Shown here piece after piece: positions 46,993-55,235 of a stretch of 64,000 nucleotides of DNA (position 1 is its first letter; each line of letters begins with the position of its first letter). This DNA comes from Streptomyces camelliae (GTDB taxonomy: Bacteria > Actinomycetota > Actinomycetes > Streptomycetales > Streptomycetaceae). Location of the stretch: assembly GCF_027625935.1 (NCBI RefSeq), contig NZ_CP115300.1, forward strand, positions 7,502,001-7,566,000, in the 5' to 3' direction. Position numbers and translations under genes: made by a program. The notes below the pieces were generated by a model. The model was not told the origin of the DNA. It did not search any database and worked only from the letters and a program-made list of their open reading frames with translations.

Positions 46993-47646
46993 ATGCCGCA
47001 CCAGCGTGCCGCCGTCCGTCCCCGGGTGCGCGGCACCGAGCGCTCGGTCGCGCGTCGCGCCGAACTCATCTCCATCGGGCGGAAGTTGTTCGCCGACACG
47101 TCCTACGACGCGCTGTCCATGGACGACATCGCCCGCCAGGCCCAGGTCGCCAAGGGGCTGATCTACTACTACTTCCAGTCCAAGCGCGGCTACTACCTGG
47201 CGATCATCGAGGACTCCGTCGCCGACCTGGTCACCTTCGCCGCGAGCGGGCTCGAACTGGCCGCCGTCGACCGCGTGCACCGCACCGTCGACAGCTATCT
47301 GCGCTACGCCGAGCACCACCAGGCGGCCTACCGCACCATCGTCAGCGGCGGCGTCGGCTTCGACGCCGAGGTGCACGCCATCCGGGAGGGCGTGCGCGAG
47401 GCGATCGTCGCCACCATCGCCGAGGGCGCCTACGGCCGCCGGGACATCTCCCCGCTGGCCCGGATGAGCCTGCTCTCCTGGGTGTGCAGCGTCGAGGGCG
47501 CGACCCTGGACTGGATCGACCGCCCCGTGCTGTCCCGCGACACCATGCGCGAACTGCTGGTGAAGACGCTCGGCGGTGCCCTGCGGGCCGTCGAGGAACT
47601 GGACCCGGCCTACCCGGCCCCGCAGCCGGCCCGCCGCACCACCTGA
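46993..47646 (+). CDS. TetR-family transcriptional regulator
   Basis: 217 residues from ATG 46993; TTG 46987 is an alternative. The N-terminal HTH domain is complete: RRAELISIGRKLFADTSYDALSMDDIARQAQVAKGLIYYYFQSKRGYYLAIIED (residues 24-78). The ligand domain is helical and includes VDSYLRYAEHHQAAYRTIVSGG. It is upstream of an acyl-CoA dehydrogenase gene, and a dyad TAAGCGGTCGTTAA lies between them. Control of acyl-CoA metabolism is a reasonable inference, with the thioesterase promoter at 26402 a possible second target. Confidence 0.93.
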   Translation: MPHQRAAVRPRVRGTERSVARRAELISIGRKLFADTSYDALSMDDIARQAQVAKGLIYYYFQSKRGYYLAIIEDSVADLVTFAASGLELAAVDRVHRTVDSYLRYAEHHQAAYRTIVSGGVGFDAEVHAIREGVREAIVATIAEGAYGRRDISPLARMSLLSWVCSVEGATLDWIDRPVLSRDTMRELLVKTLGGALRAVEELDPAYPAPQPARRTT

Positions 47647-47745
47647 CGGCCTCCGCTCCCCGGGGCTGTGCAGGAACGCGGGCCCATTCTTGTCATGCAC
47701 CTTACAAAAAGGAGGTGGCGAAAACTTCCGGCTGGATTCTTGAAG

Positions 47746-47759
47746 TAAGCGGTCGTTAA
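47746..47759 (+). promoter_or_regulatory. TetR-type operator candidate upstream of acyl-CoA dehydrogenase
   Basis: TAAGCGGTCGTTAA is an imperfect dyad sharing AGCGGTCG with the site at 26402-26415. Possible promoter hexamers GGTGAC (47762-47767) and CATACT (47786-47791) are 18 bp apart just after it. Confidence 0.45.
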
Positions 47760-47927
47760 CTGGTGACGGGAGGTCGCTGATCGGGCATACTCACTGCGCA
47801 CAGCCGCTGGCCAGCACCTTCCCGAGACCCGGGAACGGTCGCCTGTGGCATCCGGAACGACTCAGGCGGAGCCGCCCCCACCCCCACGGGCCACCCGCCC
47901 GTGCCCGACAGGGAGGAGACCGACGCC

Positions 47928-49100
47928 ATGTCCGACCGCGACCCGCAGCCGGTGGAGCGTCAACTGCCCACGGAAGAGGCGAGGGATCTGCTCGCGCTCG
48001 TCCGTGAGATCGCCCAGCGTGAGATCGCGCCGAAGGCCGCCGAGGAGGAGGACGCCGGACGCTTCCCGCGCGAGGTCTTCACCCTGCTCTCCGAGTCCGG
48101 CCTGCTCGGCCTCCCCTACGACTCCGAGTACGGCGGCGGCGACCAGCCCTACGAGGTCTACCTCCAGGTCCTGGAGGAGCTGGCCATGGCCCGGCTCACC
48201 GTGGGCCTCGGCGTCAGCGTCCACACGCTCGCCTCCTACGCGCTCGCCACCTACGGCACCAAGCAGCAGCAGGTCGAGCACCTGCCCGCGATGCTCGGCG
48301 GCGGCCTGCTGGGCGCCTACTGCCTCTCCGAGCCGTCCTCCGGCTCCGACGCGGCCTCGCTGCGCACCAAGGCGGTGCGGGACGGCGACCAGTGGGTGAT
48401 CAACGGCACCAAGGCCTGGATCACGCACGGCGGCATCGCCGACTTCTACACCGTGATGGCCCGCACCGGCGAGGAGGGTCCGCGCGGCATCACCGCCTTC
48501 CTGGTCCCCGGCGACGCCCCCGGCCTGAGCGGGGCCGTGCCCGAGAAGAAGATGGGCATGAAGGGCTCGCCCACCGCACAGGTCCACCTCGACGGCGTCC
48601 GCGTCGGCGACGACCGGCGGATCGGCGAGGAGGGCCAGGGCTTCTTCATCGCCCTGTCCGCGCTCGACTCGGGCCGGCTCGGCATCGCCGCCTGCGCGAT
48701 CGGCCTCGCCCAGGCCGCCCTGGACGAGGCGGTCCGCTACGCCACCGAGCGTCGGCAGTTCGGCCGGCCCATCGCCGACTTCCAGGGCCTGCGTTTCATG
48801 ATCGCCGACATGGCCACCCAGATCGAGGCCGGCCGCACGCTCTACCTCGCGGCGGCCCGGCTGCGCGACGCCGGCAAGCCCTTCGCCAAGCAGGCCGCCA
48901 TGGCCAAGCTGCACTGCACCGACACGGCCATGAAGGTCACCACGGACGCCGTGCAGATACTCGGCGGCTACGGCTACACCGCGGACTTCCCGGCCGAACG
49001 CTATATGCGCGAGGCGAAGGTCCTGCAGATCGTCGAGGGCACCAACCAGATCCAGCGGATGGTCATCGCCCGTCACGTGGCGGGACCAGAGGGTCGCTGA
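47928..49100 (+). CDS. Acyl-CoA dehydrogenase
   Basis: 390 residues from ATG 47928, with GGGAGGAGA at 47911-47919; an in-frame GTG at 47901 lacks such a site. It oxidises an acyl-CoA to the 2-enoyl form using FAD. Signatures are GAYCLSEPSSGSDAASL, GTKAWITHGGIADFYTVMART, MGMKGSPTAQVHLDGVRV and the C-terminal DAVQILGGYGYTADFPAERYMREAKVLQIVEGTNQIQRMVIAR, with the Glu in VEGT as probable catalytic base. The TetR gene precedes it and decayed phosphotransferase genes follow, a grouping seen in actinobacterial acyl-CoA clusters. Its 3' end overlaps a small minus-strand gene by 38 bp. Confidence 0.95.
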   Translation: MSDRDPQPVERQLPTEEARDLLALVREIAQREIAPKAAEEEDAGRFPREVFTLLSESGLLGLPYDSEYGGGDQPYEVYLQVLEELAMARLTVGLGVSVHTLASYALATYGTKQQQVEHLPAMLGGGLLGAYCLSEPSSGSDAASLRTKAVRDGDQWVINGTKAWITHGGIADFYTVMARTGEEGPRGITAFLVPGDAPGLSGAVPEKKMGMKGSPTAQVHLDGVRVGDDRRIGEEGQGFFIALSALDSGRLGIAACAIGLAQAALDEAVRYATERRQFGRPIADFQGLRFMIADMATQIEAGRTLYLAAARLRDAGKPFAKQAAMAKLHCTDTAMKVTTDAVQILGGYGYTADFPAERYMREAKVLQIVEGTNQIQRMVIARHVAGPEGR

Positions 49101-49305
49101 ACTCCCCCCTGAGGACCGTCGGGGCCGCCAGCCTGACCCACTCCGGGTCGTGGCGGCCCGGCAGGGTGCGGCCCCCGTCGGCCCAGACGCGCAGGAGATC
49201 GCGGTAGATGGGCGGGTCCGGCGGCACGGGCGGCGGAAGTGATTCTGCGGGGCGCGGAACGAAGAGCCGGCGCTGACGCCCGGTGGCCGAATACATGGGG
49301 GTCAT
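49063..49305 (-). CDS. Small Streptomyces-type conserved protein
   Basis: 80 residues from ATG 49305 (77 from ATG 49296). The core YRDLLRVWADGGRTLPGRHDPEWVRLAAPTVLRG with the DPEW motif resembles a small conserved protein I remember from several Streptomyces, of unknown function. No domain or membrane span is visible. Its end overlaps the acyl-CoA dehydrogenase tail to tail by 38 bp, which is unusual but tolerated. Confidence 0.6.
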   Translation of the reverse strand: MTPMYSATGRQRRLFVPRPAESLPPPVPPDPPIYRDLLRVWADGGRTLPGRHDPEWVRLAAPTVLRGEFSDPLVPPRDGR

Positions 49306-49442
49306 GCCTGGGCAACGGGATGCCGGCCGGGCAGGTCACCACCGCACGGAATCGGGCGTCAGTTCACGCGCATCCGCTTCTCTCTCCGCCCTCCGCGACT
49401 GGCCTGACGTACCGCCGGCGCATCGTACGTCAAGGGGTGTCC

Positions 49443-49700
49443 GTGGCCGACGACCGCTGCACCGTCCAGGTCTTCGACCAGGCAGGCCGCGCCCTGTTCA
49501 TCCTCGGGCTCGGCGTCTACCCCAACCTCGGCATGATCGACGCCTACGCCACCCTGCGCAACGGCGACACCCTGCACTCCGTCCGCGCCTCCGACGCCCT
49601 CGGCGAGGACCGGATGCGGCTCGCCGCCCGCTGCGCATCGAGGTCGCCGAGCCGCCCGGCCGGCGGCGCCTGACCTGCGCGGACGAGGGCAGTTGGCTGC
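49443..49700 (+). pseudogene. DUF7064-like gene remnant, frameshifted
   Basis: From GTG 49443 one frame reads VQVFDQAGRALFILGLGVYPNLGMIDAYATLRNGDTLHSVRASDALGEDRM. Around 49620-49640 the sense passes to another frame (PLRIEVAEPPGRRRLTCADEG), and then recognisable sequence stops. The pattern fits the start of a beta-rich DUF7064/7065-type domain as I remember it. The N-terminal part of a normal protein and the C-terminal half are missing. It is directly followed by a phosphotransferase remnant. Confidence 0.65.
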
Positions 49701-49769
49701 ACGCGGCGAGTGAGGCGGAGCGCGAGCGTCCGGGAGCGGCCACGATCGGGCTGCCGGCCCGGCCGTACG

Positions 49770-50369
49770 CAAGTCCCGCCCAGCGAGGCCGACTTCCTGT
49801 CCCTGCCCGGCGACGGGGACGCCCGGCGCCGGCATGTCGCGTCCCAACGGACCTACCGCGCCCGGGTGGTGGACGGACTCGCTCCCTCACCCCTGATCGA
49901 GGCCGCCTTCGGCCGGCTGGCGCAGCTGTGGCCGAGCGAGCCCGGAGAACCTGTCCTGACCTGGGGCGAAGCGCGCATCGGGAACGTGGTCCACGACGGG
50001 TTCGAACCCGTCGCGGTCCTCGACCGGGAGATGGTGACACTCGCCCCGCGCGAGGTCGACCTCGGCTGGACCGTCTGTCCGCACCGCTTCTTCCACGACC
50101 TCACGGTCGCCTCAGGACAGCGCGGGCTGCCCGAACTCCTGCGCCGGGACCGGGCCGAGGCCCGCTACGGCGACCTGACCGGGCACACCGCACGGGACAT
50201 GGACTTCTACGTCCTCTAGGCCGCCCTGCGGCACGCGATCGTCACGCTGCGCATCGCCTACCGCCAGGCGTACTTCGAAGAGGTCGCCGTCCCGGCGGAC
50301 CCGGACATGCTGATCCTGCACCACGACAGCCTGCGCGCCATGGTGCGGGGCACGTACGGAACGGAGTGA
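49770..50369 (+). pseudogene. Aminoglycoside-phosphotransferase-like (APH) gene remnant
   Basis: Only the C-terminal half of an APH-family protein is seen: VLTWGEARIGNVVHDGFEPVAVLDREMVTLAPREVDLGWTVCPHRFFHDLTV. The kinase site TWGxxRIGN is recognisable, but the metal-binding DWE of the family is DRE. An amber codon TAG at 50217-50219 interrupts YVL-AALRHAIVTLRIAYRQ, after which homology continues in the same frame to TGA 50367-50369. The N-terminal lobe is absent. Proteins of this type accompany acyl-CoA dehydrogenases in actinobacteria, so an ancestral cluster has decayed here. Confidence 0.8.
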
Positions 50370-50375
50370 GAAGAC

Positions 50376-50810
50376 TCAGGCGGCCTGGCGGCGCATCGCC
50401 GGCACGCGCATCGGGCGCGAACCCGGGCCGCCGACGTGCGAGAAGGGCTGCGTCCGCCAGTCCAGACCCTGGGGGAGCGTCAGCAGCAGGGCGGTGTCCT
50501 GCTCCTGCGGTGCGAAGGACTCGTCGGCGGGGTGGGCGTCGGCCGCCGCACGGCCCGTACCCGCACAGACCGTGAGCCCGAACGGGTTCCACGGCGAGAC
50601 GCACCGCGCGTGCTCCGGCAGGATCTCCTCGTCCGCCAGCAGTGCGATCGGCTGCGCGCAGTCCGGGCAGATCACCCGGTACATCTCGAAGGTGTCGTAG
50701 GCGTCCAGTTCGTCGTCGAAGGCGTCGGGTTCGACGTACTCCGGCTCGGGCTCGACGACCGGCTGCTGCCGCTTGGACGTGGTACGACCAGGGCGATGGA
50801 CACTCTGCAT
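50376..50810 (-). CDS. Conserved hypothetical protein with Cys pair
   Basis: 144 residues from ATG 50810, preceded by GGGGGAGA. The N-terminus is basic, then very acidic (EPEPEYVEPDAFDDELDAYDTFEMYR). A small cysteine cluster, VICPDCAQPIALLADEEILPEHARC followed by VCAGTG, could bind zinc. The C-terminus is Pro- and Gly-rich. I recognise it only as a Streptomyces-type hypothetical. It converges with the APH remnant and is divergent from the Lrp gene. Confidence 0.75.
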   Translation of the reverse strand: MQSVHRPGRTTSKRQQPVVEPEPEYVEPDAFDDELDAYDTFEMYRVICPDCAQPIALLADEEILPEHARCVSPWNPFGLTVCAGTGRAAADAHPADESFAPQEQDTALLLTLPQGLDWRTQPFSHVGGPGSRPMRVPAMRRQAA

Positions 50811-51054
50811 GGGTTTCTCCCCCTAAGGCTGGGCCGTGAAGGCGCTGCGGCCTCGACCACAGCAAGCACTTCCCGCCCGGTCTCGCAGGTAATCACGAGA
50901 ACATCACGGAGCCCGCCCGGGGCGTGTGGCGTTCGTCACATGCCATGTGCAGGTGCGCACGGTGGGCGTTTCGCGCCGCTTTTTGTATCGAACCGGCTAT
51001 GACCTGCGCTCTCGGCTATCCCAGGGGATCAAGCGCACTGTAGGTTTTGGCGCC

Positions 51055-51495
51055 ATGGAGGAGCTGGACCGACAGATCGTGCAGCTGCTCGTCACGGACG
51101 GGCGGATGAGCTACACAGACCTGGGCAAGGCCACGGGCCTGTCCACGTCGGCCGTGCACCAGCGGGTGCGGCGGCTGGAACAGCGTGGCGTCATCCGTGG
51201 CTATGCCGCGGTGGTCGACCCGGAGGCCGTCGGACTGCCGCTCACCGCCTTCATCTCGGTGAAACCGTTCGACCCCAGCGCCCCCGACGACATCGCGGAC
51301 CGCCTCGCCGGCGTCCCCGAGATCGAGGCCTGCCACAGCGTCGCCGGCGACGAGAACTACATCCTCAAAGTCCGCGTGGCGACCCCGCACGAACTGGAGG
51401 AACTCCTGGCCAGGCTGCGCAGCCTCGCGGGTGTGTCGACCCGGACGACGGTGGTGCTCTCGACGCCGTACGAGGCGCGCCCGCCGAAGGTCTGA
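51055..51495 (+). CDS. Lrp/AsnC-family transcriptional regulator
   Basis: 146 residues from ATG 51055 (MEELDRQIVQLLVTDGRMSYTDLGKATGLSTSAVHQRVRRLEQRGVI). The RAM domain contains VPEIEACHSVAGDENYILKVRVATPHELEELLARLR. A -10-like TAGGTT at 51041-51046 stands only 8 bp before the ATG, so the transcript could be leaderless. An amidohydrolase gene follows 56 bp downstream. It is a different paralogue from the one at 12564, and no CGCAACG motif is seen upstream of it. Confidence 0.93.
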   Translation: MEELDRQIVQLLVTDGRMSYTDLGKATGLSTSAVHQRVRRLEQRGVIRGYAAVVDPEAVGLPLTAFISVKPFDPSAPDDIADRLAGVPEIEACHSVAGDENYILKVRVATPHELEELLARLRSLAGVSTRTTVVLSTPYEARPPKV

Positions 51496-51551
51496 CCCAG
51501 GCCGCCGCCCCAGGTGCGACTCCGCCTCGACGGCGAGAGAAACTGTCGGCT

Positions 51552-53159
51552 ATGAGTGAGCGCACCGCCGAGCCCCCCAAGACCGTCCTCCTGCGCCGCG
51601 GCGAGGTGCACAGTCCCGCTGACCCGTTCGCGACCGCGATGGTCGTGGAGGCCGGCCAGGTCGCCTGGGTCGGCTCCGAGGGTGCGGCCGACGCCTTCGC
51701 CGACGGCGTGGACGAGGTGATCGACCTCGACGGTGCTCTCGTCACCCCGGCCTTCACCGACGCACATGTGCACACCACCGCCACCGGCCTCGCCCTGACC
51801 GGCCTCGACCTCTCCACGGCCCCCTCGCTGGACGCGGCCCTCGCCCTGGTCCGCGCGTTCGCCGCCGCCCGCCCGGACGACCGCGTCCTGCTGGGCCACG
51901 GCTGGGACGCCGCCCGCTGGCCCGGCGGCCGTCCGCCGACGCGCGCCGAGCTCGACGAGGCCACCGGCGGCCGGCCGCTCTACCTCTCCCGCATCGATGT
52001 CCACTCGGCGGTCGTCAGCACCGCCCTGCTGGACCTCGTCCCCGGCGACATCCCGCGCACGGACGCCCCGCTCACCAAGGACGACCACCACGCCGTACGC
52101 CAGGCCGCGCTCGGCGCCATCACCCCGGCCCAGCGCGCCGAGGCCCAGCGCACCGCCCTGGCCCACGCGGCCTCTCTCGGCATCGGCTCGGTGCACGAGT
52201 GCGGCGGCCCGCACATCTCCTCCGAGGACGACTTCACCGGCCTGCTGAAGCTGGCCGCCGAGGAGCTCGGCCCCCGGGTGGCCGGCTACTGGGCCGAACA
52301 GAACGTGGAGCGGGCACGGGACCTCGGCGCCGTGGGCGCAGCGGGTGACCTGTTCGCCGACGGCGCTCTCGGCTCGCACACCGCCTGTCTGCACGAGCCG
52401 TACGCCGACGCCGCCCACACCGGCACCGCCTACCTGGACGCCGAGGCCGTCGCCGCCCATGTCGTCGTCTGCACCGAGGCGGGGCTCCAGGCCGGCTTCC
52501 ACGCCATCGGCGACGCCGCCGTCACCGCCGTCGTGGACGGCGTGCGGGCCGCCGCCGAGAAGCTCGGCCTCGCGCGGATCCGCGGCGCCCGCCACCGCGT
52601 CGAGCACGCCGAGATGCTCACCCCTGAGACCGTCGCCGGCTTCGCCGAACTGGGCCTGATCGCCTCCGTGCAGCCCGCCTTCGACGCCCTGTGGGGCGGC
52701 GAGGACGGCATGTACGCCCGCCGGCTGGGCGCCGAGCGGGCCCGCTCCCTGAACCCCTTCGCGGCCCTGCTGCGAGCCGGTGTGCCGCTCGCCTTCGGCT
52801 CCGACAGCCCGGTCACCCCGCTCGACCCGTGGGGCACCGTGCGCGCCGCCGCGTTCCATCACACGCCTGAGCACCGGGTCTCCGTGCGCGCGGCGTTCAC
52901 GGCACACACGCGGGGCGGCTGGCGGGCGGTGGGCCGCGACGACGCGGGGGTCCTGGTGCCGGGCGCCCCCGCCGACTACGCCGTCTGGCGCACCGACGAG
53001 CTGATCGTCCAGGCGCCCGACGACCGGGTGGCCCGCTGGTCCACCGACCCGCGCTCCGGCACCCCCGGCCTCCCCGATCTCACCCCGGGCCACGACCTGC
53101 CGGTCTGCCTGCGCACGGTGGTGGGCGGACGGACGGTGTTCGTACGGCCGGGCGAGTGA
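51552..53159 (+). CDS. Amidohydrolase family protein (YtcJ-like)
   Basis: 535 residues from ATG 51552. It has the metal-dependent hydrolase pattern of YtcJ-like proteins: VTPAFTDAHVHTTATGLALTGLDLS (HxH metal ligands), LLGHGWDAARWPGGRPPTRAELDEATGGRPLYLSRIDVHSAVVST, GFHAIGDAAVTAVVDGV, HRVEHAEML and SDSPVTPLDPWGTVRAA. Members hydrolyse amide or exocyclic bonds in small molecules; the substrate is not evident. It follows the Lrp gene closely, suggesting regulation by it. No signal peptide. Confidence 0.9.
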   Translation: MSERTAEPPKTVLLRRGEVHSPADPFATAMVVEAGQVAWVGSEGAADAFADGVDEVIDLDGALVTPAFTDAHVHTTATGLALTGLDLSTAPSLDAALALVRAFAAARPDDRVLLGHGWDAARWPGGRPPTRAELDEATGGRPLYLSRIDVHSAVVSTALLDLVPGDIPRTDAPLTKDDHHAVRQAALGAITPAQRAEAQRTALAHAASLGIGSVHECGGPHISSEDDFTGLLKLAAEELGPRVAGYWAEQNVERARDLGAVGAAGDLFADGALGSHTACLHEPYADAAHTGTAYLDAEAVAAHVVVCTEAGLQAGFHAIGDAAVTAVVDGVRAAAEKLGLARIRGARHRVEHAEMLTPETVAGFAELGLIASVQPAFDALWGGEDGMYARRLGAERARSLNPFAALLRAGVPLAFGSDSPVTPLDPWGTVRAAAFHHTPEHRVSVRAAFTAHTRGGWRAVGRDDAGVLVPGAPADYAVWRTDELIVQAPDDRVARWSTDPRSGTPGLPDLTPGHDLPVCLRTVVGGRTVFVRPGE

Positions 53160-53268
53160 TCTACGGGGGTGGCGCGGCGCCGGGCGGTCGCCACCACCGC
53201 GCCGCCCGACCTGCGCATCCTCCTCGGCGGACCCGGCGCCCGAGTCGTCGTAGCAGGTCAGAGGGGTG

Positions 53269-53299
53269 TTGACAGTCGGCGCCCGCAGGCCGGTAGGTT
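53269..53299 (+). promoter_or_regulatory. Strong vegetative promoter candidate
   Basis: TTGACA (53269-53274) and TAGGTT (53294-53299) are 19 bp apart (18 if GTAGGT is used). Transcription would start near 53306, about 430 bp before ppm1. Confidence 0.6.
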
Positions 53300-53305
53300 C
53301 GTCCG

Positions 53306-53600
53306 AGTCCACCACCGGACGCCCGACCGGAGAGCGTTCACGCCACTCGTCGCAGCGCCGCTGGGTCAGGGACGGTGTGCCGCACCGGGGCACCGTCACT
53401 GGGAGCCAGGCTCAGCGCCCGCGCCGACGAGGGAACGTTCCGGCCAGTCGGCAAGGTGTGACCCGGGTGGGGCCCGGGCGCTCAGTAGACAACGGCTTTC
53501 GGTCGATCCGCAGCCAGCGGGTCCCAGGTCGGCCCGAAGGGCGCCGGGCCCCCATCCGTAGCGGCAAGAGCTCCCTCAGGGGCGGGAAGGCGCCGCCCGT
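53306..53600 (+). ncRNA. Candidate structured RNA or long leader upstream of ppm1
   Basis: The 578-bp gap 53160-53737 has no convincing protein. Behind the promoter at 53269 are stable stems: GACGGTG/CACCGTC (53371-53377, 53391-53397) and CCCGGG-TGGGG-CCCGGG (53462-53478). ppm1 has its own -10-like TAGGGT at 53701-53706. I do not recognise it as RNase P RNA, tmRNA, SRP RNA or a known riboswitch. Confidence 0.35.
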
Positions 53601-53737
53601 GGACGTTGTAAGGTGCCCTAATACGCGCTCTTACCCCACTCTTGTGGAATCGACACCCCCGTACGACCCATGCGGGTGCGACCCGCCTGTCGGCGACCAC
53701 TAGGGTGGACCCCTGCGTACGACCAGAAGGGGCAGCA

Positions 53738-54532
53738 GTGAACGACGGCGACGGGACCCTTGAGGCCAAGGCCCAGGGAAGGCAGTTCGGCCCGCTCGGC
53801 ACGGCCTTGGTGATCATCCCGACCTATAACGAGGCGGAGAACATCAAGACCATCGTGGGCCGGGTACGCAAGGCCGTCCCTGATGCGCACGTGCTGATCG
53901 CGGACGACAACAGCCCCGACGGCACGGGCAAGCTCGCCGACGAGCTGGCCGCCGACGATGCCAACGTCCAGGTGATGCACCGCAAGGGCAAGGAAGGCCT
54001 CGGCGCCGCCTACCTCGCGGGCTTCCGCTGGGGTCTGGAGCGTGACTACGGCGTGCTGGTCGAGATGGACGCGGACGGCTCCCACCAGCCGGAGGAGCTG
54101 CCCCGCCTGCTCACCGCCCTCAAGAACGCCGACCTGGTGCTCGGCTCCCGCTGGGTGCCCGGCGGCCGGGTCGTCAACTGGCCCAAGTCCCGCGAGTTCA
54201 TCTCCCGCGGCGGCAGCTTCTACTCCCGCTTCGCGCTCGATCTGCCGCTGCGCGACATCACCGGCGGCTACCGGGCCTTCCGGCGCGAGACGCTTGAGGG
54301 CCTGGGCCTGGACGAGGTCGCCTCGCAGGGCTACTGCTTCCAGGTCGACCTGGCGCGCCGCGCGGTCAAGGCCGGCTTCACCGTGGTCGAGGTCCCGATC
54401 ACGTTCGTCGAGCGCGAACTCGGCGACTCCAAGATGAGCAAGGACATCCTCGTCGAGGCCCTGTGGCGGGTCACCGCCTGGGGCGCCAAGGACCGCGTCG
54501 CCAAGCTCAAGGGCAAGGGCAAGCGGGCCTAG
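53738..54532 (+). CDS. ppm1: Polyprenol monophosphomannose synthase
   Basis: 264 residues from GTG 53738, with AGAAGGGG upstream. It is a GT2 glycosyltransferase that moves mannose from GDP-mannose to polyprenyl phosphate, the donor for protein O-mannosylation and other extracytoplasmic mannosylation. Motifs are IPTYNEAENIKTIV, ADDNSPDGTG, the DxD-type VEMDADGSHQPEEL, LGSRWVPGGRVVNWP, SRFALDLPLRDITGGYRAFRRETL and VPITFVEREL. The apolipoprotein N-acyltransferase domain fused in mycobacterial Ppm1 is absent, as in other Streptomyces. Confidence 0.95.
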   Translation: MNDGDGTLEAKAQGRQFGPLGTALVIIPTYNEAENIKTIVGRVRKAVPDAHVLIADDNSPDGTGKLADELAADDANVQVMHRKGKEGLGAAYLAGFRWGLERDYGVLVEMDADGSHQPEELPRLLTALKNADLVLGSRWVPGGRVVNWPKSREFISRGGSFYSRFALDLPLRDITGGYRAFRRETLEGLGLDEVASQGYCFQVDLARRAVKAGFTVVEVPITFVERELGDSKMSKDILVEALWRVTAWGAKDRVAKLKGKGKRA

Positions 54533-54602
54533 CGCTCGTCGCCCGGTCGAGGCGGAGCGGCCCCTTATCCCGCACTGAGGGGCCGCCAGGCACACTGGGA
54601 GC

Positions 54603-55154
54603 ATGACGACTGGCGCTCCCCTCCATCCGCCCACCACCCGGCCCCGGCGCTCCCGGCTGCGCAGGTATCTGCCGCTGGGGGTGGCCGCGTGGCTGGTGCT
54701 GGAGATCTGGCTGCTGACCCTGGTCGCGGGCGTGATCGGCGGTCTGGGCGTGTTCCTGCTGCTCGTCACGGGTTTCATGGCCGGCTCCGTGGTCATCAAG
54801 CGGGCCGGCCGCCGCGCGTTCCGGAGTCTCAACGAGGCCTTGCAGCGCGGCGGTTCCCCGGCGCGCGGCGAGGGCAACGGCCTGATGATGCTCGGCGGCC
54901 TGCTGCTGATGATCCCGGGCCTGGTCTCCGATGCGGCGGGCCTCCTGCTGCTCCTGCCCCCGGTCCAGAAGGCCGTGAGCCGCTTCACCGAGAACGCCCT
55001 CGACAAACGGCTGCGCACGGCGGCCCCGGGCAGCCTCGGCGACGCCTTCCAGCAGGTCCGCATCCACCGCCCCGACGGCAAGGTGGTGCAGGGCGAGGTC
55101 ATCCGCGAGGACCGGCCGGAGCCCGGGGAGCAGTACCCTCCGCTGACGCGCTGA
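54603..55154 (+). CDS. fxsA: FxsA-family membrane protein
   Basis: 183 residues from ATG 54603. Two to three membrane spans are seen (YLPLGVAAWLVLEIWLLTLVAGVIGGLGVFLLLVTGFMAGSVVIKRAG; GLMMLGGLLLMIPGLVSDAAGLLLLLPPVQ). FxsA is named for allowing growth with phage exclusion in E. coli; its role in actinobacteria is not known. The C-terminal 60 residues are soluble and charged. It lies between ppm1 and rbpA, its usual position, and ends in front of a shared terminator. Confidence 0.9.
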   Translation: MTTGAPLHPPTTRPRRSRLRRYLPLGVAAWLVLEIWLLTLVAGVIGGLGVFLLLVTGFMAGSVVIKRAGRRAFRSLNEALQRGGSPARGEGNGLMMLGGLLLMIPGLVSDAAGLLLLLPPVQKAVSRFTENALDKRLRTAAPGSLGDAFQQVRIHRPDGKVVQGEVIREDRPEPGEQYPPLTR

Positions 55155-55176
55155 GCGCCTTTGATCGCATACGAAA

Positions 55177-55219
55177 ACCGCGGGCGCCGTACGTGGACCT
55201 CACGTACGGCGCCCGCGGT
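55177..55219. terminator. Perfect 19-bp-stem bidirectional terminator
   Basis: Arms 55177-55195 and 55201-55219 are perfectly complementary with a 5-nt loop. AAAA at 55174-55177 gives a U-tract for the rbpA transcript on the minus strand. It lies between convergent fxsA and rbpA. Confidence 0.92.
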
Positions 55220-55235
55220 GTGCTCGTCTGCAGCG

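Noticed and set aside
47701..47760. Perfect AAGGAGGT-like sequence at 47708-47715 suggesting an upstream ORF before acyl-CoA dehydrogenase
   Set aside because: No start codon at useful spacing opens a frame longer than a few codons.
53266..53703. 145-codon open frame upstream of ppm1
   Set aside because: Arg/Ser/Pro-rich with no recognisable domain, overlapped by structured DNA, and its start lies within the promoter hexamers; noncoding RNA or leader is more likely.
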